Shown here: positions 1 to 7,160 of the stretch, piece after piece
Layout of the letters: every line of letters starts with the position of its first letter
How positions within the stretch are numbered: the first letter of the stretch is position 1
From: Pedobacter sp.
GTDB taxonomy: Bacteria; Bacteroidota; Bacteroidia; Sphingobacteriales; Sphingobacteriaceae
Assembly: GCA_028287885.1 (NCBI GenBank)
Contig: JAQBOT010000361.1
Location: forward strand, 1-13,704
Length of the DNA stretch: 13,704 bases
Direction of reading: 5' to 3'
The notes under the pieces: model-generated
The model's input: only the letters and a program-made list of their open reading frames with translations
Databases searched by the model: none
What the model was told of the DNA's origin: nothing
Program-made: the position numbers and the translations under genes

Positions 1-370
1 CCAATGAAAATACCGTTTCATTATGCTGCGGCATAAATGCATCAAGAAACACCAGGGCACAGACCTTTTCAGGGGTTAACTGTTCCGCAGCCTGCGCTAT
101 TGGAATCCCTCCGCTTGAATGCCCCAACAGTATAACAGGGCCTTCGACGCTCTTTGCAGAAGCGACCACTGTATTCACATAATCCTCTAAGGTTACAGAA
201 CCAACTGGCGTTTTATCGAGACCATGACTAGGTAGGTCAATGGCGACCGACCTTAAATGTTGCTGTTCTAATAATGGGAAAACCTTGTTCCAACACCAGG
301 CACCGTGCCAACCACCATGAACGAAAATAATTGTCGGCCCTGACCTTTGTGTAAATGATTGTGTGTTCAT
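1..370 (-). CDS. alpha/beta hydrolase, N-terminal 123 residues (truncated by window edge)
   Basis: Not complete: the frame starts at ATG 370 and is still open at base 1. The 123 visible residues begin the alpha/beta-hydrolase fold. Residues 13-18 form the first strand, followed by an oxyanion-region motif HGGWHGAWCW at 18-27. The nucleophile elbow GHSSGG at 83-88 puts the catalytic Ser at 85. The HGxxHGAWCW pattern is typical of the hydroxynitrile lyase / plant-esterase-like branch that is common in bacteria as uncharacterised hydrolases. No signal peptide is visible, so it is probably cytoplasmic. The acid and the His of the triad lie outside the window. An in-frame TAA lies upstream with no other ATG between, which supports this start. 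The gene diverges from the TonB receptor, and I found no clear promoter for it. The substrate cannot be predicted. Confidence 0.85.
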   Translation of the reverse strand, partial: MNTQSFTQRSGPTIIFVHGGWHGAWCWNKVFPLLEQQHLRSVAIDLPSHGLDKTPVGSVTLEDYVNTVVASAKSVEGPVILLGHSSGGIPIAQAAEQLTPEKVCALVFLDAFMPQHNETVFSL

Positions 371-610
371 AATGAAGGTATTTAGCTGAAAAAACTGATG
401 TCTTATGGTTGTAATCCAAGATTAAGTTGAGGAGCAAAAGGGGAAACATAACAAGCTGCTCAGAAATGCGTAATCCTCCTCTTAAATTTAACATTTCTAC
501 ATTGCTTCCCTGCAGCCTCAGCAAACATTTTTTGCATCGATTCAGATAGGGGCACCAAACGAAGTGACCAAACTGCTACAAGTGTTTTTTAGATCAGCAA
601 TTACTAAATA
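371..610. other. intergenic region between divergent genes, upstream half
   Basis: About 240 bases between the hydrolase start and the promoter of the TonB receptor. I see no convincing gene here. The open frame crossing it on the minus strand is a shifted-frame shadow of the hydrolase. It should hold the hydrolase promoter, but no TAnnTTTG box is found on the minus strand. T-rich stretches are present at 527-532 and 585-590. Confidence 0.5.
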
Positions 611-616
611 TTTTTA

Positions 617-624
617 TACATTTG
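617..624 (+). promoter_or_regulatory. candidate Bacteroidota -7 promoter box for the riboswitch/TonB receptor transcript
   Basis: TACATTTG matches the Bacteroidota -7 consensus TAnnTTTG exactly. Transcription would start near 630, exactly where the 5' strand of the riboswitch P1 stem begins, which supports the call. The -33 TTG element is not evident at 19-21 bases upstream; only a T6 run at 585-590 is nearby. A weak -33 would leave room for additional control. Confidence 0.6.
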
Positions 625-629
625 CTGCA

Positions 630-754
630 TCAAAAAGGGGTGCCTTGTTTTGTTAAAAAAACACAAAGACAGGCTGAGAACATACCCATTACAACTGTGC
701 ACAACACCACGGTTGTATGAACCTGATCCGGATAATGCCGGCGTAGGGATTGGA
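630..754 (+). ncRNA. TPP riboswitch (THI element)
   Basis: The conserved TPP-aptamer blocks appear in order. GGGGTGCC is at 637-644 (5' side of P2), GGCTGAGA at 672-679, and TACCC at 683-687 closes P2. CCTGATCCGGATAATGCCGG lies at 722-741, and GCGTAGGGA at 741-749 is the P5/P4 return. P5 is CCGG/CCGG (728-731 with 738-741). P1 looks short: about four pairs between 630-633 and 750-753. Between P2 and P4 there is an additional 10-bp hairpin (690-699 with 708-717), matching the facultative stem known in some THI elements. Known TPP riboswitches lower expression of thiamine synthesis and uptake genes when TPP binds. Here the aptamer lies directly upstream of a TonB receptor, giving the receptor a predicted thiamine role. 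No U-tract terminator follows, so control is probably translational. Confidence 0.96.
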
Positions 755-757
755 GTT

Positions 758-826
758 ATGGAGTTTAACTATGCTGTGAGTACCCCTACTTACAGAACGT
801 TTAACGAATACAATTTACACTATTGA
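758..826 (+). CDS. putative 22-codon leader ORF linking the TPP riboswitch to the TonB receptor
   Basis: ATG 758 opens a 22-codon frame that ends at TGA 824-826. That stop overlaps the TTG start of the receptor (823-825), forming TTGA, a classical coupling geometry. The peptide begins MEFNYAVST and is rich in Tyr, Asn and Thr; I recognise no family. An SD-like AGGGA (745-749) lies 8 bases before the ATG and is part of the riboswitch P4 return strand. A second purine patch, GGAG (752-755), overlaps P1. The inferred model is that TPP binding hides this ribosome site, stops leader translation and thereby stops receptor translation. Alternatives are a chance ORF, or a sequencing frameshift, which I consider less likely because the receptor frame from TTG gives a perfect signal peptide. 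Confidence 0.4.
   Translation: MEFNYAVSTPTYRTFNEYNLHY
774..795 (+). promoter_or_regulatory. 9-bp hairpin with CCCC loop, candidate riboswitch expression platform
   Basis: CTGTGAGTA (774-782) pairs with TACTTACAG (787-795) around the loop CCCC, with one G-T wobble. No U-run follows, so it is not an intrinsic terminator. Bases 784-789 (CCCTAC) can instead pair with GTAGGG (743-748) of the riboswitch P4 return strand. The two structures exclude one another, as expected of a switch. It lies 28 bases before the receptor start, inside the leader ORF. Confidence 0.4.
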
Positions 827-3282
827 GAAAGTTACTAATTACAGCATTGGCTGTACTGCTGTTGCCGGCAATGACTATGGCGCAGTTCAAGCTTCAGGGT
901 CACGTAGAGTCTGAAGACCATCAAGCGCTTACTGGCGCAAGCATCAAAATAACCAAGCCTTCAAGAATTACGACCAGCAACGATCGCGGTGATTATGAAC
1001 TTGCCGATCTTAAAGCTGGAACGTACAACATTTCTGTAAGCTATTTAGGCTTTTCTACCTCGGTACAATCCATTACAATTACGGGAGATGCAAGCCTGAA
1101 TTTCAAACTTCAACATTCAGCATTTCTTGCTGATGAAGTGATTGTGAGGTCTACGCGGGCAAATGATCGCTCTGCTACAACGTATAAGAACATTGATAAA
1201 GCGGATATTGAAGCGAACAACTTTGGACAGGACCTTCCTTTTATCTTGAACAATACGCCAGGTGTTGTCGTAACATCAGACGCCGGGGCAGGGGTTGGCT
1301 ATACCGGAATTCGCATCCGCGGCAGCGATGCCACACGTGTAAATGTAACCTTGAATGGCATTCCGTACAATGACAGTGAAAGTCAGGGGAGCTTTTGGGT
1401 GAATATGCCTGATTTCGCCTCTTCTGTAGACAATGTGCAGATTCAGCGTGGCGTAGGTACCTCTACCAATGGCGCAGGTGCCTTTGGCGGAAGTCTGAAT
1501 ATCCAGACCACTGCACCATCCGCTGAACCTTATGCAGAGCTGAACAACTCTTTTGGTTCATTTAACACACTTAAGAATACAGTTAAGATTGGTACAGGCT
1601 TGATTGGTAATCATTTTAGCTTTGATGGGCGCTTGTCGCGGATTAAGTCTGACGGATTTATTGACCGCGCATCATCAGACTTGAAGTCGTATTTTATGTC
1701 TGGAGCATATCAAGGTAAAAATGACCTATTGCGACTAAATGTTTTCGCTGGTTCTGAAACTACTTACCAGGCTTGGAACGGCATTCCGGAATCCAGACTG
1801 AATGGAGATGTCGAAGGCATGAACGCCTATATCGGCAGGAATTACTTGAGCGAAGAAGATGCGGCCAACTTACTGAACTCTGGAAGTCGTACCTACAACT
1901 CCTTTACTTATAAAAACCAGACCGACAATTACTGGCAGAACCACTACCAAATGCTCTATGCAAGACAGTTTAGCGAAAAATTTTCTTTTAATGGTGCGCT
2001 ACACTATACCGACGGACGGGGCTATTATGAGGAATACAAAAACGATCAGAAATTAGCAAACTATGGTCTGGCATCTGTTGACCTGGGCGGTATACCGGTA
2101 GAGCGGACTAACCTGATCCGCAGAAGGTGGTTGGATAATGATTTCTATGGTGCAACCTACAACTTCAATTACCAGGCTAAATCAAACCTTAACTTTACGC
2201 TAGGCGGGGCTTACAACAAATATGATGGAAAGCATTTCGGTGAGATCATCTGGGCTCAGTATGCCTCTAATGGGCAATATGGCGATCACTATTACGACAA
2301 TACCGGTAAGAAAACAGACTTCAATGTCTTTGCAAAAGCCAATTATACCATTGGCCAGAAATTAAGCCTGTATGCAGACTTTCAATACCGCAAATTGGAT
2401 TACACGATTTCTGGGACAGAGAAAAGCTTAAATGAATTGCTTATTGCAGACCAACTAAGCTTCTTTAATCCGAAGGTTGGTTTAACCTACTTTGTGGATT
2501 CGAAAAGCAACATTTACGCCTCTTTTGCAATCGCAAACAAAGAGCCGAACCGGGATGATTATGTCAACGCAACGGCAAATGTTTACCCGAATTCAGAGCG
2601 GCTATCGAATGTTGAAGCAGGTTACCGGTTTAAAGGTGATAAGTTCCAGTTGGGTCTTAACGCATATAGTATGACGTACAAAGATCAGCTCGTTATGACA
2701 GGTAAGATTAATGACGTTGGAGAATCCATCCGTCAGAACGTGGACAACAGCTACAGGATAGGTCTTGAATTTGACGCCTCATATAACCTTAGTGATCAGT
2801 TTAAGCTAAATGCAAACGCAGCGCTAAGCCGAAACAAGATCAAAGACTATCAGGATTATCTATATGAATACGATGATAATGGCGATATCATAAATACGGT
2901 TGTTACCAACTATGCATCTCCGGATATCTCATTTTCTCCTGCGGCAGTAGTTTTTGGCGAATTGGTTTATAAACCGGTTGCGGGCTTTGCAATTGGCGTC
3001 CAAAACAAGTATGTGAGTAAGCAGTATTTGGATAATACGCAAAACGAAAGCAGAAAGCTGAAAGGCTACAATGTGAGCAACGTTCGTGTGGGTTACGACT
3101 TCCGTTTATTTGGGATTAGACAAGCAAACCTGGGCTTGCTGGTAAACAACATTTTTAACAAGAAGTACGAAAGCAACGGATATACCTATAGTTCAATGTA
3201 CCAGGGGGCAACAACCACGGAAAACTTTTATTACCCACAGGCAGGTACCAATTTCCTTCTATCTTTGAATCTGAAATTCTAA
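823..3282 (+). CDS. TonB-dependent outer-membrane receptor, predicted thiamine uptake
   Basis: The protein has 819 residues. Residues 1-20 are a signal peptide (MRKLL, hydrophobic core, cleavage after MTMA). Residues 22-98 form a carboxypeptidase-regulatory-like beta domain. DEVIV at 104-108 resembles a TonB box. The plug spans about 112-230, with PGVVV, the IRIRGSD motif (163-169) and the VQIQRG / GAGAFGGSLNIQT block. The rest is a 22-strand-type barrel ending in Phe. Such receptors use TonB energy to import scarce ligands across the outer membrane. The TPP riboswitch immediately upstream, plus the thiE-like gene downstream, points to thiamine or a thiamine precursor. No SusD-like partner follows, so it is not a SusC-type pair. 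TTG 823 is the only plausible start: an in-frame TAA lies at 802-804, and the next ATG would remove the signal peptide. Ligand identity is inferred. Confidence 0.93.
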   Translation: MRKLLITALAVLLLPAMTMAQFKLQGHVESEDHQALTGASIKITKPSRITTSNDRGDYELADLKAGTYNISVSYLGFSTSVQSITITGDASLNFKLQHSAFLADEVIVRSTRANDRSATTYKNIDKADIEANNFGQDLPFILNNTPGVVVTSDAGAGVGYTGIRIRGSDATRVNVTLNGIPYNDSESQGSFWVNMPDFASSVDNVQIQRGVGTSTNGAGAFGGSLNIQTTAPSAEPYAELNNSFGSFNTLKNTVKIGTGLIGNHFSFDGRLSRIKSDGFIDRASSDLKSYFMSGAYQGKNDLLRLNVFAGSETTYQAWNGIPESRLNGDVEGMNAYIGRNYLSEEDAANLLNSGSRTYNSFTYKNQTDNYWQNHYQMLYARQFSEKFSFNGALHYTDGRGYYEEYKNDQKLANYGLASVDLGGIPVERTNLIRRRWLDNDFYGATYNFNYQAKSNLNFTLGGAYNKYDGKHFGEIIWAQYASNGQYGDHYYDNTGKKTDFNVFAKANYTIGQKLSLYADFQYRKLDYTISGTEKSLNELLIADQLSFFNPKVGLTYFVDSKSNIYASFAIANKEPNRDDYVNATANVYPNSERLSNVEAGYRFKGDKFQLGLNAYSMTYKDQLVMTGKINDVGESIRQNVDNSYRIGLEFDASYNLSDQFKLNANAALSRNKIKDYQDYLYEYDDNGDIINTVVTNYASPDISFSPAAVVFGELVYKPVAGFAIGVQNKYVSKQYLDNTQNESRKLKGYNVSNVRVGYDFRLFGIRQANLGLLVNNIFNKKYESNGYTYSSMYQGATTTENFYYPQAGTNFLLSLNLKF

Positions 3283-3300
3283 ATTTTGAACGATGTGTTA

Positions 3301-3329
3301 TTGTTCGAACATGACATTATTTACCTTTG
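3301..3329 (+). promoter_or_regulatory. candidate internal promoter for thiE
   Basis: TTG (3301-3303), an 18-base spacer and TACCTTTG (3322-3329) fit the Bacteroidota -33/-7 promoter form. Transcription would start near 3336, leaving a leader of only about 13 bases before the ATG. The -33 TTG overlaps a perfect 10-bp palindrome, TGTTCGAACA (3302-3311), a possible operator. If active, thiE would be expressed independently of the TPP riboswitch. Confidence 0.55.
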
Positions 3330-3348
3330 CACCTGATATTCTAAATTC

Positions 3349-3981
3349 ATGAAGAAATTTATAGAGAAGTTACAATTCATCAGCCATGACCTGGATACGC
3401 TAACGCACATACAGCAGGCGCAAATTGCCTGTGAGGCAGGCGCTAAGTGGTTCCAGTACCGTTGCTTAACCAAAAAGGACGATGAACTTCTTAAGGATAT
3501 ACAAGCAATTGCAGAGATCTGCGACGATTGGGGTGCAACCCTGATCGTCACAGATCATGTGCACTTAAACGGCAAGGCCGACATTCAGGGTTTTCACATT
3601 GAAGATATGGATGCAGATTTCAATGCCTTACGCGCCCAGCTTGGAGAAGCGATTACCATCGGTGGATCCTCAAACACGGTAGGCGGTTTGATTCGCCTGG
3701 CACATGAAGGTGTAGATTATGCCGGCTTTGGTCCTTTTTCAGTTACCACAACCAAGCCAAACAATGCCGAACTCCTTGGAACAGAAGGCTACGTGGCAGC
3801 CATGCAGAAATTGCGGGAAATGCATATTGAACTTCCGGTATTGGCAGTTGGAGGCGTTACCTTAAATGACGTTGATGCCTTAATGGCAACGGGCATCTTT
3901 GGCATTGCAGCCTCTGCAGCCATCAATCAAGCAGCGGATATGGCAAGCGCCTACAGGGATTTTTACGATAAGATCAGGTAA
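3349..3981 (+). CDS. thiE: thiamine-phosphate synthase-like protein (ThiE/TenI family), divergent
   Basis: A 210-residue TIM-barrel protein of normal family length. ThiE joins HMP-pyrophosphate and thiazole phosphate to give thiamine phosphate in the cytoplasm. Family features seen are QYR at 36-38 (for QLR), TD at 68-69 (for ND), the GFHIEDMD block at 81-88 (for GVHLGQxD), GGSS at 105-108, and GFGPF...TTTK at 126-136. PVLAVGGVT (163-171) and the IAASAAI phosphate-site region near 186-192 complete the set. Two positions that usually help bind the pyrophosphate differ: the Lys of QLREK is Leu40, and the Asn of ND is Thr68. The gene lies 66 bases after the receptor on the same strand. The family and context support a thiamine role, but these changes leave catalytic competence uncertain; a TenI-like or altered-substrate role is the alternative. 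ATG 3349 is the first start in frame. Confidence 0.82.
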   Translation: MKKFIEKLQFISHDLDTLTHIQQAQIACEAGAKWFQYRCLTKKDDELLKDIQAIAEICDDWGATLIVTDHVHLNGKADIQGFHIEDMDADFNALRAQLGEAITIGGSSNTVGGLIRLAHEGVDYAGFGPFSVTTTKPNNAELLGTEGYVAAMQKLREMHIELPVLAVGGVTLNDVDALMATGIFGIAASAAINQAADMASAYRDFYDKIR

Positions 3982-4022
3982 CATTATTATAAACAAATCA
4001 CCTTAGTTGCTGTTGCAACAAT

Positions 4023-4030
4023 TACATTTG
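4023..4030 (+). promoter_or_regulatory. candidate -7 promoter box for the MFS gene
   Basis: TACATTTG matches TAnnTTTG exactly and is identical to the box before the riboswitch. The start of transcription would be near 4037, about 10 bases before the TTG start codon, so the mRNA would be nearly leaderless. No clear -33 TTG lies at the ideal distance. A perfect 10-bp palindrome TGTTGCAACA (4011-4020) ends two bases before the box and could be an operator. Confidence 0.45.
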
Positions 4031-4046
4031 TTAAAAATAATTTTCC

Positions 4047-5321
4047 TTGCAAGAGCCTCCTATACTCAATAAAAAAGACCCTTACGCGGCCTTACGATAC
4101 AAAGAATTCCGTTCCTACCTTGGCATGCGCTTCTTTTTCACGTTTGCCTATCAGATGCAAGCCGTCATTATTGGCTTCCACATTTATCACCTTACAAAAG
4201 ATCCATTAGCACTTGGATTGGTTGGCCTATGTGAAGCTATTCCCGCGATTGGCATTGCATTATATGGGGGTTACGTTGCAGATAAGTCTGAAAAAAGAGG
4301 TTTACTGTTCAAGGTTTTTCTGGGTGTATTTTTGTGTTCCCTGGTGATGTTAATTGTGACTTCTCAAAAAATGCAGCCATATTTTCCGGTTAGTTATATC
4401 GTGCCGACCATGTACATGATGGTCTTTGGTATTGGCATAGCAAGAGGTTTTTTTAGTCCGGCAACCTTTTCTTTAATGGCGCAAATCGTTCCCAAAGAGA
4501 TCTACCCAAATTCAAGTACATGGAACAGCTCCAGCTGGCAGGCAGCCTCTATTTTAGGTCCGGCAGCAGGTGGTTTGATCTATGGATTCTATGGAATCAC
4601 TGCAACCTATTGCACCATCTTGCTCTTCATTGCAATTTCACTCGTATGTATCTTCTTCCTGAAAGCGCATCCACCGACCTACATTCCTAAAGAAAGTATC
4701 ATTAAGAGCCTTACCGAAGGAGTTCATTTTGTATTTAAGAACAAAATGATGCTTGCCGCAATGAGTCTTGACCTGTTTTCCGTGTTCTTTGGCGGCGCAG
4801 TTGCACTATTGCCGGTATTTGCCAATGATATCCTTAAAGTTGGCTCTGAGGGCCTTGGATTAATGCGTGCGGCAGCATCCAGCGGAGCTGTGATCACCAT
4901 GTTTGCGATGACGCGCTTTTCACCGATGAACAAGCCCTGGCGCAATTTGCTTATTGCGGTAACCGGCTTCGGCACAAGCATCATCTGCTATGGTTTATCC
5001 AAGAATTTCTATTTGACGCTGGCATTCCTATTCATGGAAGGTGCATTCGACAGTATAAGCGTAATCATCCGCTCTACGATAATGCAGCTGTTGACCCCCG
5101 ATCAGATGCGGGGCCGCGTGTCGGCGGTAAACAGCATGTTTATTGGTTCTTCTAACGAGATTGGGGCCTTTGAATCTGGGTTAACTGCCAAGCTGATGCG
5201 TACCGTGCCTGCCGTAGTATTCGGTGGCACAGTAACAATCGTTATCGCAGGGATTACCTATTTGAAAACAAAAGGTATGGTAAAACTAAGTATTGAGGAG
5301 ATCAACGAGCAAGTAACCTAA
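4047..5321 (+). CDS. MFS transporter, EntS/MFS_3-like
   Basis: A 424-residue inner-membrane protein with about 12 hydrophobic segments, for example near 28-48, 56-76, 88-104, 116-136, 186-205, 235-258, 300-315, 321-342 and 387-405. The loop after the second segment has the MFS motif-A form GGYVADKSEKR (74-84). The TPDQMRGRVSAVNSMF segment at 350-365 is typical of the enterobactin-exporter-like branch of the superfamily. Members are usually proton-driven exporters of small molecules. TTG 4047 is chosen because an in-frame TAA lies at 4038-4040, and the first ATG (codon 27) falls inside the first membrane segment. It lies 65 bases after thiE on the same strand. A role in thiamine-related transport is possible from position alone but is not shown by the sequence. 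It converges on the ABC transporter gene with 48 bases between. Confidence 0.88.
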   Translation: MQEPPILNKKDPYAALRYKEFRSYLGMRFFFTFAYQMQAVIIGFHIYHLTKDPLALGLVGLCEAIPAIGIALYGGYVADKSEKRGLLFKVFLGVFLCSLVMLIVTSQKMQPYFPVSYIVPTMYMMVFGIGIARGFFSPATFSLMAQIVPKEIYPNSSTWNSSSWQAASILGPAAGGLIYGFYGITATYCTILLFIAISLVCIFFLKAHPPTYIPKESIIKSLTEGVHFVFKNKMMLAAMSLDLFSVFFGGAVALLPVFANDILKVGSEGLGLMRAAASSGAVITMFAMTRFSPMNKPWRNLLIAVTGFGTSIICYGLSKNFYLTLAFLFMEGAFDSISVIIRSTIMQLLTPDQMRGRVSAVNSMFIGSSNEIGAFESGLTAKLMRTVPAVVFGGTVTIVIAGITYLKTKGMVKLSIEEINEQVT

Positions 5322-5369
5322 TATGCTACCTACTTTTCCTTGCTGGCTGTTCGTGGCACTCGCAGACTA

Positions 5370-7118
5370 CTAGCTTAATACCCGTTCTCCAACTTGTTGT
5401 CTCCACATGGCGTAGTACAATCCTTTTTCCTCAATCAGGTCTTCATGTTTGCCCTGTTCAATGATGTGCCCACGCTCTAGCACATAGATGCGGTCCGCAT
5501 GCCGGATGGTAGAGAGCCTATGCGCAATCAAAATCGTCATGTGGCTGGTCTGGTCAGAGACTTCCCTGATCGTGGCTGTAATCTCTTCTTCGGTTAACGA
5601 ATCCAATGCCGAAGTAGCTTCATCAAAAACCAGGATATCGGGTTTGCGTAAGAGTGCCCGGGCAATAGACAAACGCTGCTTCTCGCCACCTGAAACTTTT
5701 ACACCACCCTCACCGATTACGGTATCGAGCCCATGCTCTGCGCGGCTCATTAGATTCTGACAAGCGGCCTGGCGAAGTACAAATAGACATTCGTCATCTG
5801 TAGCGCCCGGTCTTACAAACTGCAGATTCTCCCGGATGGTACCGGAGAATAGCTGCGTGTCTTGGGTTACAAAGCCAATCTTTTCTCTCAATTGATCCAG
5901 GTCGATTTGCTCACTCGAGGTTTCGTTGTAAAAGATCTTCCCCTCCATCGGCTTATATAAGCCAACAAGCAACTTTACCAGTGTCGTTTTACCAGAACCG
6001 GAAGGCCCTACAAAAGCAATAGTTTCACCCTTATTGGTTACGAAAGAAACATCCGTTAAAGCATTTTGTCTGCCGGTAAGATGCCTAAAGTTTACACCTT
6101 TAAATGCCAGGCGACTTACTTTATTCAATCTAATCGGATTTAATGGTTTTTTATCCACCGGCATGTTCAGTATCCGTTTGAAGTTGTCCAGTGATACTTC
6201 CGCTTCACGCCAGGAAAGGATCACGTTTCCAAGTTCCTGTAGCGGTCCGAAAAGGAAAAATGAATAGAACAGAAAAGAGAAGTACTGTCCAGGGGAAATT
6301 GTATTTTCAAAGATCAGGATCAAAAGTATTACAACCATTATGCTCCGCACAAAGTTGACTGTAGTTCCCTGCACAAAGCTCATGCTTCGTACATACTTTA
6401 CTTTCTTAAGCTCGAGACCAAGAATCTTATATGTGGTGTTATTAAGGCGTTCTATTTCCTGGTTGGCAAGCCCAAGACTCTTCACGAGTTCAATGTTCCT
6501 TAAAGATTCTGTTGTGGATCCTGCTAGTGCGGTGGTTTCTGCTACGATGGTTTTTTGAATAACCTTTATTTTCTTACTCAGCAGCCAGCTTACCAGGCTG
6601 ATAATTGGAATGGCAGTAAAATAGATTAGCGTTACTTTATAACTTACCGTAACCGAATACACGATCACAAAGACCATCCCGATCAGGCTAATGAAAAGCA
6701 CACTGATGAAAGAGGTAATAAATTTTTCGCTGTCCAGTCTCACCTTCTGCAGGATACCCAATGTTTCTCCGCTTCGCTGATCTTCGAAGACCTGATATGG
6801 GAGTTCCAGTGAATGCTTTAGGCCGTCGGAGTACATGTTTGCCCCCACTTTTTGCACGATGATGCTCGTAAAGTAATCCTGAAAGTTCTTCGCGATTCTG
6901 GAGCCCATAGCGGCGGCGATTGCAAGTCCAACCATCCCCATTACACCCCAGACAAACTGAGACCGGCTTAATACATCCTTTTTTTCAATAAACTGGTCTA
7001 CAATACGGCCGGTTATATATGGATCAAGTAAAGAAAACCCGATGTTAAATGCCGCAAGAAGCAAGGCAAGAATAACAACCCACTTGTGTTTCTTTAAATA
7101 TTCAAGTAATAAGTTCAT
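5370..7118 (-). CDS. ABC exporter, fused permease and ATPase (MsbA-like)
   Basis: A 582-residue half-transporter that should act as a dimer in the inner membrane. Residues 1-310 are the type IV exporter membrane domain, with hydrophobic helices near 13-37, 56-76, 134-157, 162-181, 254-270 and 278-297. Residues 335-575 are the ATPase. It contains Walker A GPSGSGKT (371-378), Q-loop Gln419, signature VSGGEKQR (475-482), Walker B ILVFDE (495-500) and the switch His533. All catalytic elements are present. This family exports lipids, drugs or peptides; the substrate cannot be told from sequence. ATG 7118 gives the full first helix. It follows frr after a terminator, so it is probably transcribed on its own. 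TATTTTTG on the minus strand (7153-7160) is a possible -7 box but lies in the T-rich terminator tail. Confidence 0.94.
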   Translation of the reverse strand: MNLLLEYLKKHKWVVILALLLAAFNIGFSLLDPYITGRIVDQFIEKKDVLSRSQFVWGVMGMVGLAIAAAMGSRIAKNFQDYFTSIIVQKVGANMYSDGLKHSLELPYQVFEDQRSGETLGILQKVRLDSEKFITSFISVLFISLIGMVFVIVYSVTVSYKVTLIYFTAIPIISLVSWLLSKKIKVIQKTIVAETTALAGSTTESLRNIELVKSLGLANQEIERLNNTTYKILGLELKKVKYVRSMSFVQGTTVNFVRSIMVVILLILIFENTISPGQYFSFLFYSFFLFGPLQELGNVILSWREAEVSLDNFKRILNMPVDKKPLNPIRLNKVSRLAFKGVNFRHLTGRQNALTDVSFVTNKGETIAFVGPSGSGKTTLVKLLVGLYKPMEGKIFYNETSSEQIDLDQLREKIGFVTQDTQLFSGTIRENLQFVRPGATDDECLFVLRQAACQNLMSRAEHGLDTVIGEGGVKVSGGEKQRLSIARALLRKPDILVFDEATSALDSLTEEEITATIREVSDQTSHMTILIAHRLSTIRHADRIYVLERGHIIEQGKHEDLIEEKGLYYAMWRQQVGERVLS

Positions 7119-7160
7119 TAATATGAATTGAGTTGAGGCAATGTTAGTTCAACAAAAATA

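Noticed and set aside
237..524. 95-codon minus-strand frame
   Set aside because: It overlaps the alpha/beta hydrolase in a shifted frame. The hydrolase frame shows the catalytic motifs, and this one shows none.
771..779. Two-codon ATG-CTG-TGA minimal ORF
   Set aside because: Chance occurrence inside the longer leader frame, with no suitable ribosome site.
758..3282. Receptor with a longer N-terminus from ATG 758 through a frameshift near 823
   Set aside because: The frame from TTG 823 yields a textbook signal peptide (MRKLL..., cleaved after A20) without an extension. No error is needed to explain the sequence.
4006..4019. GTTGC/GCAAC hairpin after thiE as a terminator
   Set aside because: Only five pairs and no following T-run; better read as a palindrome near the MFS promoter.
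5322..5369. Terminator between the convergent MFS and ABC genes
   Set aside because: No stem longer than a few pairs and no T-run could be found.
7153..7160. TATTTTTG promoter box (minus strand) for the ABC exporter
   Set aside because: It lies in the T-rich tail of the frr terminator, where such a match is likely by chance, and no -33 element is present.
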